A DNA stretch of 51,506 bases from an uncultured bacterium (GTDB lineage: Bacteria > Verrucomicrobiota > Verrucomicrobiia > CAIQCK01): positions 1-51,506 of the forward strand of contig CAIQCK010000108.1 of assembly GCA_903870275.1 (NCBI GenBank). The letters are read 5' to 3'. A program made the translations under genes and the position numbers. Shown here piece after piece: positions 1 through 8,860 of the stretch. Under the pieces are notes generated by a model that was not told the DNA's origin, did not search any database, and saw only the letters and a program-made list of their open reading frames with translations. How positions within the stretch are numbered: the first letter of the stretch is position 1; every line of letters begins with the position of its first letter.

Positions 1-1
1 C

Positions 2-649
2 AAGTCGGAGCTGCACATGAGCCAGGACGGCCCGAAGCTGCCGGTGCGGTTGTTGTGGAAACAGTTGATCGCCGAGACGCAGCCGAAGATGGTGATCACC
101 ACGGGCACGGCGGGCGGCATCGGCGGCGGGGTGGTGCTGGGCGACGTGATCATCGGCAAGGCGGTGCGGTTCGATTGCATCCGGTCGTTCAAGAACGCGG
201 CGTTTCACAACGGGTATTATCATTGTTCGCCGGTGAGCCGGAAGTATCTGAAAAGCGCGGCCAAGAACCTGATGAGCACCGTGAAGAGCCAACTGCCGGC
301 CAGCCCGCGCGCGCCGAAGATCTTCTACGGTGACTGGGAGCAGGTGCGGCCGATCAATGTGGTGACGACGGACTTTTTCGCATTCGACGACACGACGAAT
401 TATTACGGGCTGCAAGGGCGCGGCAGCGCGGTGGAGATGGGCGACGCGGTGTTGGGGCTGGCGATCCACGATCTCGGCCGGGGCGCGCCGCGTTGGACGG
501 CGATCCGCAACGCCTCCGACCCGCAGATGGACGGCGGGCAACCGCTGGCCGCCCAGACGAAGACCGCCGCGCAGATTTACGAGAAATACGGCTACTGGAC
601 AACGGTTTGCAGCGCGATAGCGACCTGGGCGGTGATCGCGGGGGAGTGA
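2..649 (+). CDS. Nucleoside phosphorylase-like protein (5'-partial)
   Basis: The frame is open to the first base, so the gene probably begins outside the window; the first ATG seen is at 17. The Gly-rich stretch TTGTAGGIGGGVVLGDVIIG and the later SAVEMGDAVLG (the Glu-Met pair of the nucleoside-binding site) are typical of the PNP/UDP-phosphorylase (MTA/SAH nucleosidase) superfamily, which cleaves the N-glycosidic bond of nucleosides. Asn and Asp of RNASDP match the conserved catalytic Asp region of the family. About 210 residues are visible, close to the C-terminal two thirds or more of a family member. No signal peptide can be judged. The last 81 nt are duplicated at 3134-3214 behind the second phosphoesterase. 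The substrate cannot be read from sequence. Confidence 0.8.
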   Translation, partial: KSELHMSQDGPKLPVRLLWKQLIAETQPKMVITTGTAGGIGGGVVLGDVIIGKAVRFDCIRSFKNAAFHNGYYHCSPVSRKYLKSAAKNLMSTVKSQLPASPRAPKIFYGDWEQVRPINVVTTDFFAFDDTTNYYGLQGRGSAVEMGDAVLGLAIHDLGRGAPRWTAIRNASDPQMDGGQPLAAQTKTAAQIYEKYGYWTTVCSAIATWAVIAGE

Positions 650-814
650 GGGGAAACGCGAATAGCTCAGCGCGGAATCGTCGGTGTTTTGAGGAACTGA
701 AGGTATTGTGTTGGCCTTGCCGGCGGAACAGAGAGCCAAGCGGAGGGGAAATTGTCTCGACAACCCCAAGCTGTGCCGTAGCCTTGCAGCGTCTGCTAAT
801 TGGAGGTCTTGTCC

Positions 815-1933
815 ATGAAACCGAGACAGATTGTAAGACTCGTTGTATGCGTGACGGCAGCATTTTTGTGTGCGCCGGCCGTTCAAGCTGATTGGTCCTT
901 CGTCATGTTGGGTGACACGCGGGGGGATAAAGACACAACGAAGACGGGCGTGAGCGTGGAGTTGCCTATCCTCGCGCAGGAGATCGCCTCGCTGAGACCG
1001 AGTCTGGTGCTGGTATCGGGCGACTTGATCAACGGCGACGACGTGCCATCCGATTCCAAGCTCACGAACTATGTGCTTCAGTATGACAACTGGAAGGCGG
1101 CCATGTCGCCGGTTTTCGACTACTCCATGGGCACCGGCATCCCGATCTACCCCGTGCGCGGCAACCATGACAACCAAGCCGGCGAACTGGCGCCCATCCC
1201 CGAATTGAAGCAGGCTTATTACGACGCGTTCAGCGCCTACGTGCCTTCCAACGGCCCGAACGACGCTTACTCCAACGGCGACCAGCGGGGGTTCAGCTAC
1301 TCTCTCACCACGAACAACGTCACCTTCGTTGTCAATGACCAGTATTTTTTCTACGAGGGTGCTGGATACCACAAGATGGATCAGACCTGGATCCTCCAGC
1401 AGTTTCAGCAGTCCAGTTCGCCCTACAAAGTCTTCATGGCCCACGTGCCGTTTTTCCAGACGCAGACCAACGGAGAGGGGGAGCATTTTTTTGGTGACAG
1501 TGCCGACGCATTCTCGACGCGATCGAATTTCTGGAACGCGCTGGGCACCAACGGCGTCCAGCTTTATGTGGCCGGCCACGTGCACAACGAAACCGTTGCG
1601 AGTATCACCAATGATTACGGGAACTCGATCTTTCAACTGATCCAAGGCAACGGCGGTGCGCCGCTGGATATCCCCGGTGACGAGCCGGAGCCGGGAGTGA
1701 ACGTGCTCCATACCAACGGCCAATACGGCTTCTCGTTGGCCACGGTGAGCGACACTTCCATGACGATCCAATACTACTCGCTCAACACCAACGACAACAG
1801 TTGGACCGTGTCCGATTACGTCACCTCGATTTCGCCGAACCAGGTGGTTCCAGAAGTCTCCACCGTCGTCCTGCTGGCGCCGGCCTTGGCGGTCTTGACG
1901 GCCCGTGGTTTGCGGAAACGGCGAAGGAACTGA
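815..1933 (+). CDS. Secreted metallophosphoesterase with PEP-CTERM-like tail, copy 1
   Basis: Start is set at ATG 815, which has GGAGG eight bases upstream; a TTG at 800 is in frame but less likely. Residues 1-25 form a signal peptide (ending near VQADW). Calcineurin-like metal-binding motifs are present: GDTRGD near residue 32, a GDLINGDD motif, GNHDN near 115 and GHVHNE near 253, so a di-metal phosphohydrolase is likely. The C-terminus has VPEVST, a hydrophobic helix and a basic end (RKRRRN), which resembles the PEP-CTERM sorting signal handled by exosortase and implies surface or extracellular-matrix location. The next gene is a close paralogue in tandem. The substrate is unknown. Confidence 0.85.
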   Translation: MKPRQIVRLVVCVTAAFLCAPAVQADWSFVMLGDTRGDKDTTKTGVSVELPILAQEIASLRPSLVLVSGDLINGDDVPSDSKLTNYVLQYDNWKAAMSPVFDYSMGTGIPIYPVRGNHDNQAGELAPIPELKQAYYDAFSAYVPSNGPNDAYSNGDQRGFSYSLTTNNVTFVVNDQYFFYEGAGYHKMDQTWILQQFQQSSSPYKVFMAHVPFFQTQTNGEGEHFFGDSADAFSTRSNFWNALGTNGVQLYVAGHVHNETVASITNDYGNSIFQLIQGNGGAPLDIPGDEPEPGVNVLHTNGQYGFSLATVSDTSMTIQYYSLNTNDNSWTVSDYVTSISPNQVVPEVSTVVLLAPALAVLTARGLRKRRRN

Positions 1934-1991
1934 TCCTGGATCTGGGCTGCGCGTAGCCATGCGGGCGCGTTTACCAATCCGATTTTCATCC

Positions 1992-3125
1992 ATGAAAACG
2001 AGACTGAGTCTGCGATTCATCGTTTGGTTGGCCGCGTCACTTCTGTGTGCGCCGACGGTTCAAGCCGATTGGTCTTTCGTCATGATGGGCGACACAAAGG
2101 GTGAAGCCGATAAAACCACGACGGGCGTGAGCGAGCAGTTGTCCATCATCGCCCAAAAGATAGCCTCGCTGAATACGAAACCCGACCTGGTGCTGGTGGG
2201 CGGCGACTTGTGCTGCGGCGATGAACTGCCATCAGATTCCCCCCTTTGGAATTATTCGATTCAGTTTCTCAATTGGAAGCAGGCGATGAAGCCGGTCTTC
2301 GACTACTCCACGAATACCGGCATCCCGATCTACCCGGTGCGTGGCAACCATGACAACTGTCAAAATGAGGGAGCGACCGTTCCCGCATTGAAGCAGGCTT
2401 ATTACGACGCGTTCAGCGCCTACGTGCCGGCTAACGGACCGAACAACGGGACGAACGACAACCAGGTCGGTTTCAGCTACTCCTTTACCCACAACAACGT
2501 CAACTTCGTCGTCGCCGATCAGTATTTCTACTATAACCAGACACCGGGTCTGGAGGGGTATCACGATCTGGATCGGGCCTGGGTCACGCAGCAGTTTCAG
2601 CAGTCCAGCTCACCCTACAAGGTTTTCATGGCCCATGAGCCGTTCTTCATGACGGTGGGGCGTGACCAGGACGAACATTTCTTCGGCACCAATACCGTCG
2701 GGTTGCTGAACCGGGAGGATTTCTGGAACGCGCTGGGCACCAACGGCGTGCAACTGTATCTGACCGGTCACATTCACAACGAAAGCATTGCCAGCACCAC
2801 CAATGATTACGGAAACACGATCATTCAATTGATGGAGGGCACCGGCGGAGCGTCTTTGTTTCCGCTCATTGACAAGCATGATCCGGGAGTTGACGTGCTG
2901 CACACCAATGACCTCTTCGGCTTCGCGTTGGCCACGGTGAGCGACACTTCCATGACAATCCAATACTACTCGCTCCACACCAACGATAACAGTTGGACGG
3001 TGTCCGATTACGTCACCTCGATTTCGCCGAATCAGGAGGTTCCAGAAGCCTCCACCGCTGTTCTGCTGGCGCCGGCGTTGGCGGTCTTGACAGCCCGTGG
3101 TTTACGGAAACGGCGAGGGAGTTGA
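1992..3125 (+). CDS. Secreted metallophosphoesterase with PEP-CTERM-like tail, copy 2
   Basis: Tandem paralogue of the preceding gene; long blocks are identical (for example the region around KQAYYDAFSAYVP and the last 60 residues). Start is put at ATG 1992 because it opens a signal peptide (MKTRLSLRF...VQADW); the longer frame from 1905 overlaps the upstream gene and has no secretion signal at its start. Motifs: GDTKGE near 31, GGDLCCGDE, GNHDNC near 117, GHIHNE near 258. The tail VPEAST plus hydrophobic helix plus RKRRGS is again PEP-CTERM-like. No strong ribosome-binding site is visible, so translation may be coupled to copy 1. The stop is followed nine bases later by a fragment of the phosphorylase 3' end. 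Confidence 0.85.
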   Translation: MKTRLSLRFIVWLAASLLCAPTVQADWSFVMMGDTKGEADKTTTGVSEQLSIIAQKIASLNTKPDLVLVGGDLCCGDELPSDSPLWNYSIQFLNWKQAMKPVFDYSTNTGIPIYPVRGNHDNCQNEGATVPALKQAYYDAFSAYVPANGPNNGTNDNQVGFSYSFTHNNVNFVVADQYFYYNQTPGLEGYHDLDRAWVTQQFQQSSSPYKVFMAHEPFFMTVGRDQDEHFFGTNTVGLLNREDFWNALGTNGVQLYLTGHIHNESIASTTNDYGNTIIQLMEGTGGASLFPLIDKHDPGVDVLHTNDLFGFALATVSDTSMTIQYYSLHTNDNSWTVSDYVTSISPNQEVPEASTAVLLAPALAVLTARGLRKRRGS

Positions 3126-3133
3126 TTGTGATC

Positions 3134-3214
3134 GCGCAGATTTACGAGAAATACGGCTACTGGATAACGGTCTGCAGCGCGATAGCCACCTGGGCGGTGA
3201 TCGCGGGAGAATGA
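3134..3214 (+). pseudogene. Duplicated 3' end of the nucleoside-phosphorylase gene
   Basis: These 81 nt (27 codons with stop) match 569-649 with five substitutions, in the same frame and ending in the same TGA; four of the five changes are silent. No start codon or upstream part of the gene is present. The fragment is a relic of a second phosphorylase gene or of a duplicated unit. Confidence 0.8.
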
Positions 3215-3401
3215 AGTGGAACAAGCCAACGGTGCCTGATTACTTCCAAAGGAAGCGTTTCCCCGCTTGTCAAGACGGTGCTGTATTCTCAGTATTCCGC
3301 TGTGGCAAAAATATCCTACGGCTAAACCGGAGTTGAAGTTCTTTCAACAATACCGTTAGCATTAAAAAGAGAGCAGACGATGGGAGAAGGAACTTTCCAA
3401 C

Positions 3402-5021
3402 ATGTCTACCAACTTAACCCGCCGTGATTTTCTGGTTCGCACAGCCGCAGCCACTGCTCTGACCGCCGCCAGGGGCTGGGCGCAAACGCCTCCGTCCCGC
3501 GCCCCGTTCCGGGTGCTTTATAGCAACGACCTTACCAACATCCTCAGTTGCACCAGCCCTTGGCACAAACCACGCCAGTCGCTGACCGACCAGATGATCG
3601 AGGCCACCGTGGATGAAGTGACCGGCACCGGCGTTGATGTACACCTGCTCCAACCGGGTTTGGGCTGGATACCCTGGTGGAAGAGCAAGATATATCCGGC
3701 TGAAGAACACTACCGCTGGGTTGAGCAGCGCACGGGCGCCAAGCCGGATGCCTATGGCAAATATATGCTGGAGGGCGGCGACGTATTGAAACCGTTTATC
3801 GCCCGCTGTCGCGAGAAGGGGCAAGCGCCGTTCGTCTCGCTGCGCATGAATGATGCGCACCATCTGGAGTTTGCCAGCGAAAAGAACTCCCGAGCCATGT
3901 CCGCCTCGCGCTTTTATCTCGAACATCCGGAATACCGCCTGGGCCCCGATCCGATGCGGTCCGACCAGCATGTCCTGAACTGGGCCATCCCGGAAGTCCG
4001 CGCCCATAAGCTCGCGTTCATCCGAGAGATCTGTGAGAACTACGACATTGATGGTTTCGAGATGGACTTCATGCGGTTCTGCGCCCTGTTCCAGCAGGAT
4101 AAGACCACCCGCGAACAACGTTGCGGCATCATGACCGCCTTTGTGCAGCAAGTGCGCGAGATCCTGGATCGGACAGCCAGGAGAGGCCAGCGCCGATGGC
4201 TGTGCGCCCGCGTGCCCTGTCTCATCAAGGGATTGGACGCCCTGGGCCTGGATGTGCGCGAACTGTCCGACACAGGGCTGGATATGGTCAATGTCTCCGC
4301 CTTTTATTACACCACTCAGCACACCGAATTCGCTGCCATCCGGAAACTCGCGGCGCAGCCGGCCATGTATCTCGAACTGTGCCACACCATCTGGAACGGC
4401 CCCAAGCTGGTTCCCGGTTACGACACCTCCCTCTTCCGGCGCACCACCGACGAGCAATTCTACACCACCGCCCATCTGGCGTATGCGCGCGGCGCGGACG
4501 GGATGAGCCTCTTCAATTTCGCCTATTACCGGGAATTTGGCTCGCCGGGCAGGGGACCCTTCAGCGAGCCGCCGTTTCACGTCCTGAAGCGCCTCGGCGA
4601 CCGCGACTGGCTCGCCCAACAGCCCCAGCACTTTTTCCTCGCCCAAGGCTGGAACAATCCGTTTGAAAGACCCGCGCTGCTGCCCAGGAAGGTCGAGCCC
4701 GACAAACCGTTGGCCTTCAACCTCGATTTCGCCGCGCCCGCCGGAGGTTGGAAAAAGGAAGGCCGCCTGCGCATCCAGACCGGGAAGCCCGTCGGCGACG
4801 CCGCATGGACCGCCAAGCTCAACCGCGTGGAACTCCCGCCCAATGCCGACGTGACCGAGCCGTTCCCGAATCCTTCGCCGGTCATGCTCGGCACGCCCGA
4901 GGAGCATCGGGCCTTTCGGGTGCCAACCGCTGCGCTCAAGGACGGCCCGAACCGCCTCGAATTGGTCATGTCCGGCGGCAAGACGGCCAGTCTGGTGTTT
5001 ATTGATGTAGCGCTAGGATAG
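3402..5021 (+). CDS. Tat-exported glycoside hydrolase-like TIM-barrel protein
   Basis: 539 residues. The N-terminus MSTNLTRRDFLVRTAA is a twin-arginine signal (RRDFLVR, residues 7-13) ending near GWAQT, so the protein is probably folded in the cytoplasm and exported. A central DGFEMDFMRF at about residues 215-224 is the strand-4 type motif seen in uncharacterised glycosyl-hydrolase-like TIM barrels; downstream NVSAFYYT and the RGADGMSLFNFAYY strand fit the same fold. The last ~100 residues look like a small beta domain. GAGAAGG precedes ATG 3402 by 11 bases. It lies before a sialate O-acetylesterase and a laminin-G-like protein, suggesting polysaccharide use. The family and substrate are inferred, not shown. 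Confidence 0.7.
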   Translation: MSTNLTRRDFLVRTAAATALTAARGWAQTPPSRAPFRVLYSNDLTNILSCTSPWHKPRQSLTDQMIEATVDEVTGTGVDVHLLQPGLGWIPWWKSKIYPAEEHYRWVEQRTGAKPDAYGKYMLEGGDVLKPFIARCREKGQAPFVSLRMNDAHHLEFASEKNSRAMSASRFYLEHPEYRLGPDPMRSDQHVLNWAIPEVRAHKLAFIREICENYDIDGFEMDFMRFCALFQQDKTTREQRCGIMTAFVQQVREILDRTARRGQRRWLCARVPCLIKGLDALGLDVRELSDTGLDMVNVSAFYYTTQHTEFAAIRKLAAQPAMYLELCHTIWNGPKLVPGYDTSLFRRTTDEQFYTTAHLAYARGADGMSLFNFAYYREFGSPGRGPFSEPPFHVLKRLGDRDWLAQQPQHFFLAQGWNNPFERPALLPRKVEPDKPLAFNLDFAAPAGGWKKEGRLRIQTGKPVGDAAWTAKLNRVELPPNADVTEPFPNPSPVMLGTPEEHRAFRVPTAALKDGPNRLELVMSGGKTASLVFIDVALG

Positions 5022-5125
5022 ACGGCGGTCCGCAACGCCTCCAAGAAATCGGACTTGCTATCGGCGCGGAAGCCGGTAAAACCGACGCCCATTCACAGAC
5101 TGAAAACACAACCAAGGAGATGATG

Positions 5126-6679
5126 ATGCAGCGGTTCAATCGAGTTTGCCTGATTGCAGTTTCCACCCTCGCGCTGATGCTGGCGACGGCGGCGTTTGCC
5201 ACGGTCAAGCCGCACGGACTTTTCACCGACAACGCGGTGCTCCAGCAAGGCCGGAAGGCGCCGGTGTGGGGCACGGCAGACGACGGCGAGAAGGTGACGG
5301 TGAAGTTCTGCGGCCAGGAAGTCTCCACTGTTGCCAAGGACGGCAAGTGGATGGTCTGGTTGAAGCCACTGAAAGCCGGCGGGCCGTTCACGATGACCAT
5401 CTGCGGCAAGAACTGCGTCGAGCTGAAGAACGTGCTCGTCGGCGCGGTCTGGATTTGCAGCGGCCAGTCGAACATGCAGTTCGACGTCAAGAGCAGCACC
5501 GGTGCGGAAAAGGTGATCGCGGAGTGCAAAGACCCGATGGTGCGGCTCATCACCATCCCGCGCGGCGGCAAGGACGAGCCGCAGACGGAGTTGCCCGCGG
5601 CCAATCCGCCGGTGTCGTGGCAGGAATGCGCGCCGGAAACGCTGCCGAGCTTCAGCGCGGTCGGTTACTTCTTCGGCAAGCACCTGCGCGAGGCGCTGAA
5701 GGTTCCGGTGGGCCTCATCAGTTCCAACGTCGGCGGCACGCCCGCCGAGGCATGGACGCGCCGCGCCGTTTTGGAGAAGGAGTTTCCCGAAGTCTTCACG
5801 CGCCAGGTCGAGGCGATCCAGAATTTCCCGCAGACGCTGGAGCGATACAACAAGGCCATCGCGGATTTGAAGAAAGCCGGCAAGCCGATTCCCCAACAGA
5901 TGAAACGGTTGCCGGATAATCCCGTCACCAGTGCCAAGCGCCCGTGCGGCCTTTACAACGCCATGATTGCGCCGTTGCTGCCGTATGCGATCAAGGGCGC
6001 CATCTGGTATCAAGGCGAGTCCAACGCCGGCCGCGCCTTCGAATATCGCAAGCTCTTCCCGGCGATGATCAAGTGCTGGCGCGACGATTGGAAGCAGGGC
6101 GACTTCCCCTTCCTCTTCGTGCAACTCGCGCCGTTCATGAAGATCGAGCCGGAGCCGAAGGAGAGCGGCTGGGCGGAACTGCGCGAGGCGCAATTGCTCA
6201 CCGCGTTGCATTGCCCGAAGACCGCGCAGGCCGTCATCACCGATGTCGGCGAGGAAGCCGACGTGCATCCGAAACAGAAGGACCCCGTCGGCGCGCGTCT
6301 CGCGCTCGCCGCGCAGGCCATTGCTTACGGCGAGAAAATCGAGTTCTCCGGCCCGGCGTATGCCAGCATGAAAGTGCAGGGCAATAAAGTCGTCCTGAGC
6401 TTCACCCACCTCGGCGGCGGCCTCGTTTCCAAGGACGGCGCGCTCAAAGGCTTCACCATCGCAGCCGCGGACAAGAAGTTCGTCAACGCGCAGGCCGAGA
6501 TTCAGGGCGACAAGATCGTTGTTTGCAGCGACCAGGTCGCGAAGCCCGCCGCCGTGCGCTACGGCTGGGCGAACTTCCCAGTCGTCAATCTCTGGAGCAA
6601 GGCCGGCCTGCCCGCGTCGCCGTTCCGCACCGACGACTGGCCCGGCGTGACCTGGCCGAAGCCGGCGGAGAAGAAGTAG
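5126..6679 (+). CDS. Sialate O-acetylesterase-family SGNH esterase
   Basis: Three ATGs occur in a row at 5120, 5123 and 5126; AAGGAG ends at 5119, so the third gives the normal spacing and is chosen. A signal peptide spans residues 1-23 (to AAFA). Family motifs in order: CSGQSNM near 112-118 with the nucleophile Ser, SSNVGGTPAEAW near 200, WYQGESN near 293, and DVGEEADVH near 372-380 with the Asp/His pair. Such enzymes remove O-acetyl groups from sialic acids or, in bacteria of this type, from plant or algal glycans. About 517 residues is the usual length. It lies between a glycoside-hydrolase-like gene and a laminin-G-like gene on the same strand. Confidence 0.9.
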   Translation: MQRFNRVCLIAVSTLALMLATAAFATVKPHGLFTDNAVLQQGRKAPVWGTADDGEKVTVKFCGQEVSTVAKDGKWMVWLKPLKAGGPFTMTICGKNCVELKNVLVGAVWICSGQSNMQFDVKSSTGAEKVIAECKDPMVRLITIPRGGKDEPQTELPAANPPVSWQECAPETLPSFSAVGYFFGKHLREALKVPVGLISSNVGGTPAEAWTRRAVLEKEFPEVFTRQVEAIQNFPQTLERYNKAIADLKKAGKPIPQQMKRLPDNPVTSAKRPCGLYNAMIAPLLPYAIKGAIWYQGESNAGRAFEYRKLFPAMIKCWRDDWKQGDFPFLFVQLAPFMKIEPEPKESGWAELREAQLLTALHCPKTAQAVITDVGEEADVHPKQKDPVGARLALAAQAIAYGEKIEFSGPAYASMKVQGNKVVLSFTHLGGGLVSKDGALKGFTIAAADKKFVNAQAEIQGDKIVVCSDQVAKPAAVRYGWANFPVVNLWSKAGLPASPFRTDDWPGVTWPKPAEKK

Positions 6680-6701
6680 AATCGGAAAAGTCGAGGTTGC
6701 T

Positions 6702-7472
6702 GTGACAAGAAAAGCGACGAATTCCGCGCTTCGACAAAACCTAGTAAAGCTGGCTGCCTTCGGATGGGTGACCTTTAGCGGTTTGGCCTTGGGGCAGGTC
6801 GCCGATCCGGCGAAGGACGCGAAGCTTTCGGACCCTTACTACAAAGTCCACGGCGGTTGGGACACGCGTCCGCTGGAGAGCGCCCGCAAACAGGGCCGGT
6901 TGATCTTCCAGTCGGATTTTTCGGAGGCCGGCTTGGCGCGGGATTGGAAGGCGGACGGCGTCACCGTCGAACTGAAGAACGGAGCCGCTGTCCTGTCCGT
7001 CGCGCCTGAACGGCTGGCGGCGGGGAAAGTCTATGGCGCGCTCTGGGCCAAGACGCCGTTTGCGCAGCCGTTGATGATCGAAGTGGAGTTCACGCTCGAC
7101 CCGTCGGCGCCGCACGACGCCAATGTTTACTGGGGCCAGAAGCAACCTTCCTGCGCCGACCTCGGCAAGGAACAGGAATGTTTCATCATGGGCTACTTCG
7201 GCTGGGGCGGACGCTGCTGCGGATTCGAGGGCGCCAAGTGCGGCAACTACGGCATCAGCGGCGCGATCGAGCCGAAGCTCAATACCCGATACACCGGCGT
7301 GTGGATCATCAAGGACAAGATGCAGTGTCTCTACCTCGACGGCACGCTGGTGGTTCGTTCCAGCACGGCCGCACCGCCGCCCGCGGACGGCTACCTCGCG
7401 CTTTCGGTGTATCAATCCAAAATCGTTTTCCACTCCCTGAAAGTGTTCAGCCTGTCGGGGAAGAAACCGTAG
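6702..7472 (+). CDS. Secreted concanavalin/laminin-G-like protein (DUF1961/DUF1080-type fold)
   Basis: Starts with GTG 6702 with a short GAGG upstream; 22 nt after the esterase stop, so probably co-transcribed. The N-terminus has a long signal peptide (to about LALGQ, residue 31). The rest is beta-rich, with LIFQSDFSEAGLARDWKADG, a typical opening of the glycosidase-associated jelly-roll domains (DUF1961, 3-keto-disaccharide hydrolase-like), and a closing YLALSVYQSKIVFHSLKVF. Several Cys (FGWGGRCCGFEGAKCGNYG) may form disulfides. It probably binds or cleaves a glycan; no catalytic residue can be assigned. Confidence 0.6.
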   Translation: MTRKATNSALRQNLVKLAAFGWVTFSGLALGQVADPAKDAKLSDPYYKVHGGWDTRPLESARKQGRLIFQSDFSEAGLARDWKADGVTVELKNGAAVLSVAPERLAAGKVYGALWAKTPFAQPLMIEVEFTLDPSAPHDANVYWGQKQPSCADLGKEQECFIMGYFGWGGRCCGFEGAKCGNYGISGAIEPKLNTRYTGVWIIKDKMQCLYLDGTLVVRSSTAAPPPADGYLALSVYQSKIVFHSLKVFSLSGKKP

Positions 7473-7523
7473 CGGCGTTATCCGGCAAAAACCGAGGTGG
7501 GCGATTCCACGAGGCCCGGTTGG

Positions 7524-7551
7524 TTGAAATCGCAGCGGCGGGGACTAGAGT
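7524..7551 (+). promoter_or_regulatory. Candidate sigma-70-type promoter of the broken paralogue
   Basis: TTGAAA at 7524-7529 and TAGAGT at 7546-7551 are 16 bases apart, the same spacing as in the promoters of the two paralogues at 36828 and 38566. The start codon is 60 bases downstream. Confidence 0.5.
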
Positions 7552-7610
7552 ATGTAGGCGAGGCCGCGAAATAGATGATGGGTCCGAGGCGGCTTTTGGA
7601 GACCAAAGTC

Positions 7611-8201
7611 ATGAAAGCCTCAAGGATTGGTTTCATGGTGGGCGGGTGGATGCTGTGGGCAGTAGGGAATGTATGGGGACAATCTCCGCCGCCTTCTGAC
7701 GCGAAGGAGGAGGCTGTTCAACAAGGCTCCGATTCTTCCACCGCATTTGCCCCCTACGCCAACGACTTCGTCACGGACCAGCAAAGCGCAAAGCTCCACT
7801 ACGACTACATCGCGCGCATGGTGGAGCAGGGGACGCCGGAACTGGCGTATGATCAGGCGCAGATGTTGGTGGTGTACGATTCCGGCAGCGCTCTCGCCTG
7901 GGGCGTCATTGCTTGGGGAGACGCGAAGCGCGGCGAGATGGCCGATGCCATTACGGAGATTGTGATGGCGGCGCGATCCCTGTCCGGCAACGCCTTCATC
8001 CAGAGCACCGCCGGCAACCTGTATGCCTGATATGACGTCAAGGGGCGCGGGGTGGCGCTCGACTTGTTCACGCTTCAGGGCATGGTGGAGGTCTGGGGAG
8101 AACTCAACACGCACGCGGGGTTTGTTCAAGCCTACGCCGCGGCGAGAAAAGCTTATGAGTCGCAGGGCGACGGCACGCTGGCGCCGAACACATCTCAATG
8201 A
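7611..8201 (+). pseudogene. Secreted paralogue family, copy 1, broken by in-frame TGA
   Basis: ATG 7611 with GGAG nine bases before it opens a signal peptide (to about VWGQS). The protein matches the N-terminal half of the proteins at 35485-36828 and 37013-38566: compare TPELAYDQAQML with LPELAYHQAQLL, and LAWGVIAWGDAKRG with LAWGVVAHVDARRT. The reading frame meets TGA at 8028-8030, where both relatives have TGG (AWYDAKG; here A-stop-YDVKG). The same frame then stays open 56 more codons with clear homology (FVQAYAAARKAYESQ versus FTDAYNAARKAYAQQ) to TGA 8199-8201. The C-terminal Trp-rich and Gly-rich parts of the relatives are absent. Nonsense-mutated pseudogene, or a gene needing readthrough. 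Confidence 0.75.
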
Positions 8202-8310
8202 CGGGGCGCCATTCGATATCTACGTCTTTGCTGTAGCCGCGGTCGTGGGGACAAACAGGGAAGGCGGGAAAACGGGAAGTAAAAGAAGAAATTCGCCCCG
8301 CCGCTGTCCG

Positions 8311-8380
8311 AAATGTTCTGGACACGCCAAAACGCCGGCGCGAAAGTCCACCCCGTTGTCTGCTAAGATGTCCGTTAGGT
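8311..8380. repeat. Non-coding repeat, copy 1 (TGGAC/GTCCA hairpin unit)
   Basis: Shares with 10746-10834 the stretch GTTCTGGACACG, then AAAA, GCG, GAAAGTCCACC, and TAAGA-GTC near its right end. In both copies TGGAC and GTCCA are separated by 22 bases and can pair. It ends in GTTAGGT (8374-8380), a heptamer that fits the integron R' consensus GTTRRRY, directly before the first cassette-like gene. Confidence 0.55.
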
Positions 8381-8411
8381 CGTCAAATGCCTGACAGACA
8401 TGGAGGAGCAT

Positions 8412-8759
8412 ATGAGTGTGAAATGGATTACGGGATTATTGATCGTCGTAACCATCGCAGCTACCGGCTGCGATGCGTTTTTACTGGCCAAAGCTGCGCG
8501 GGACTCCATTGACAAGGGGCAAGTTCAAGGTTTGACGTCGCAAGACAAGTTTGACTTCACACTCCCCGACCAAATCGAAGGGCCATTCACGGACACGCAG
8601 GTGCTGAATTGCGGAATTTTGGAGGGGACATACAAAGGATGTCACGCCAGCTTTATAATGGGCAGGCAGAGAACGACAGGGAAGTGGGAGATTATTGCAG
8701 CGTATGTCGAGCGAGACGGCAAATGGAGTCCGTTGGCATTGCAGACTGGAAAGCCGTAG
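8412..8759 (+). CDS. Small putative lipoprotein (cassette gene 1)
   Basis: 115 residues. ATG 8412 is chosen because GGAGGAG (8402-8408) sits just upstream; an ATG at 8400 is in frame but overlaps that site. The N-terminus has a hydrophobic stretch and a lipobox-like ATGC at about residue 20, so it is probably a lipoprotein. The mature part has no motif I recognise; it ends SPLALQTGKP two bases before the R'' box of an attC. Lower G+C than flanking genes. Confidence 0.65.
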   Translation: MSVKWITGLLIVVTIAATGCDAFLLAKAARDSIDKGQVQGLTSQDKFDFTLPDQIEGPFTDTQVLNCGILEGTYKGCHASFIMGRQRTTGKWEIIAAYVERDGKWSPLALQTGKP

Positions 8760-8761
8760 AT

Positions 8762-8838
8762 GTCCAACAAGGTTATCACAGCCAACGCCCACCCGCGCAG
8801 GCGCGCGATTGCGCGGCGGTTGAGTTACACTGTTGGGC
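8762..8838 (+). other. attC recombination site 1
   Basis: R'' box GTCCAAC (8762-8768) and R' box GTTGGGC (8832-8838) both fit the integron consensus (RYYYAAC / GTTRRRY) and pair with each other except at one position. Between them the arms can fold into an imperfect hairpin with a GC-rich top (CCCGCGC / GCGCGG). Length 77 bp. It starts two bases after the stop of cassette gene 1. Confidence 0.75.
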
Positions 8839-8860
8839 TCATGAACCAAGGCGATATCCC

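Noticed and set aside
3414..4907. Long minus-strand frame opposite the glycoside-hydrolase-like gene
   Set aside because: Mirror of a real high-G+C gene with a Tat signal and ribosome-binding site; no domain in the mirror frame.
5093..6409. 438-codon minus-strand frame over the sialate O-acetylesterase
   Set aside because: Arg/His-rich shadow of a gene with all SGNH motifs.
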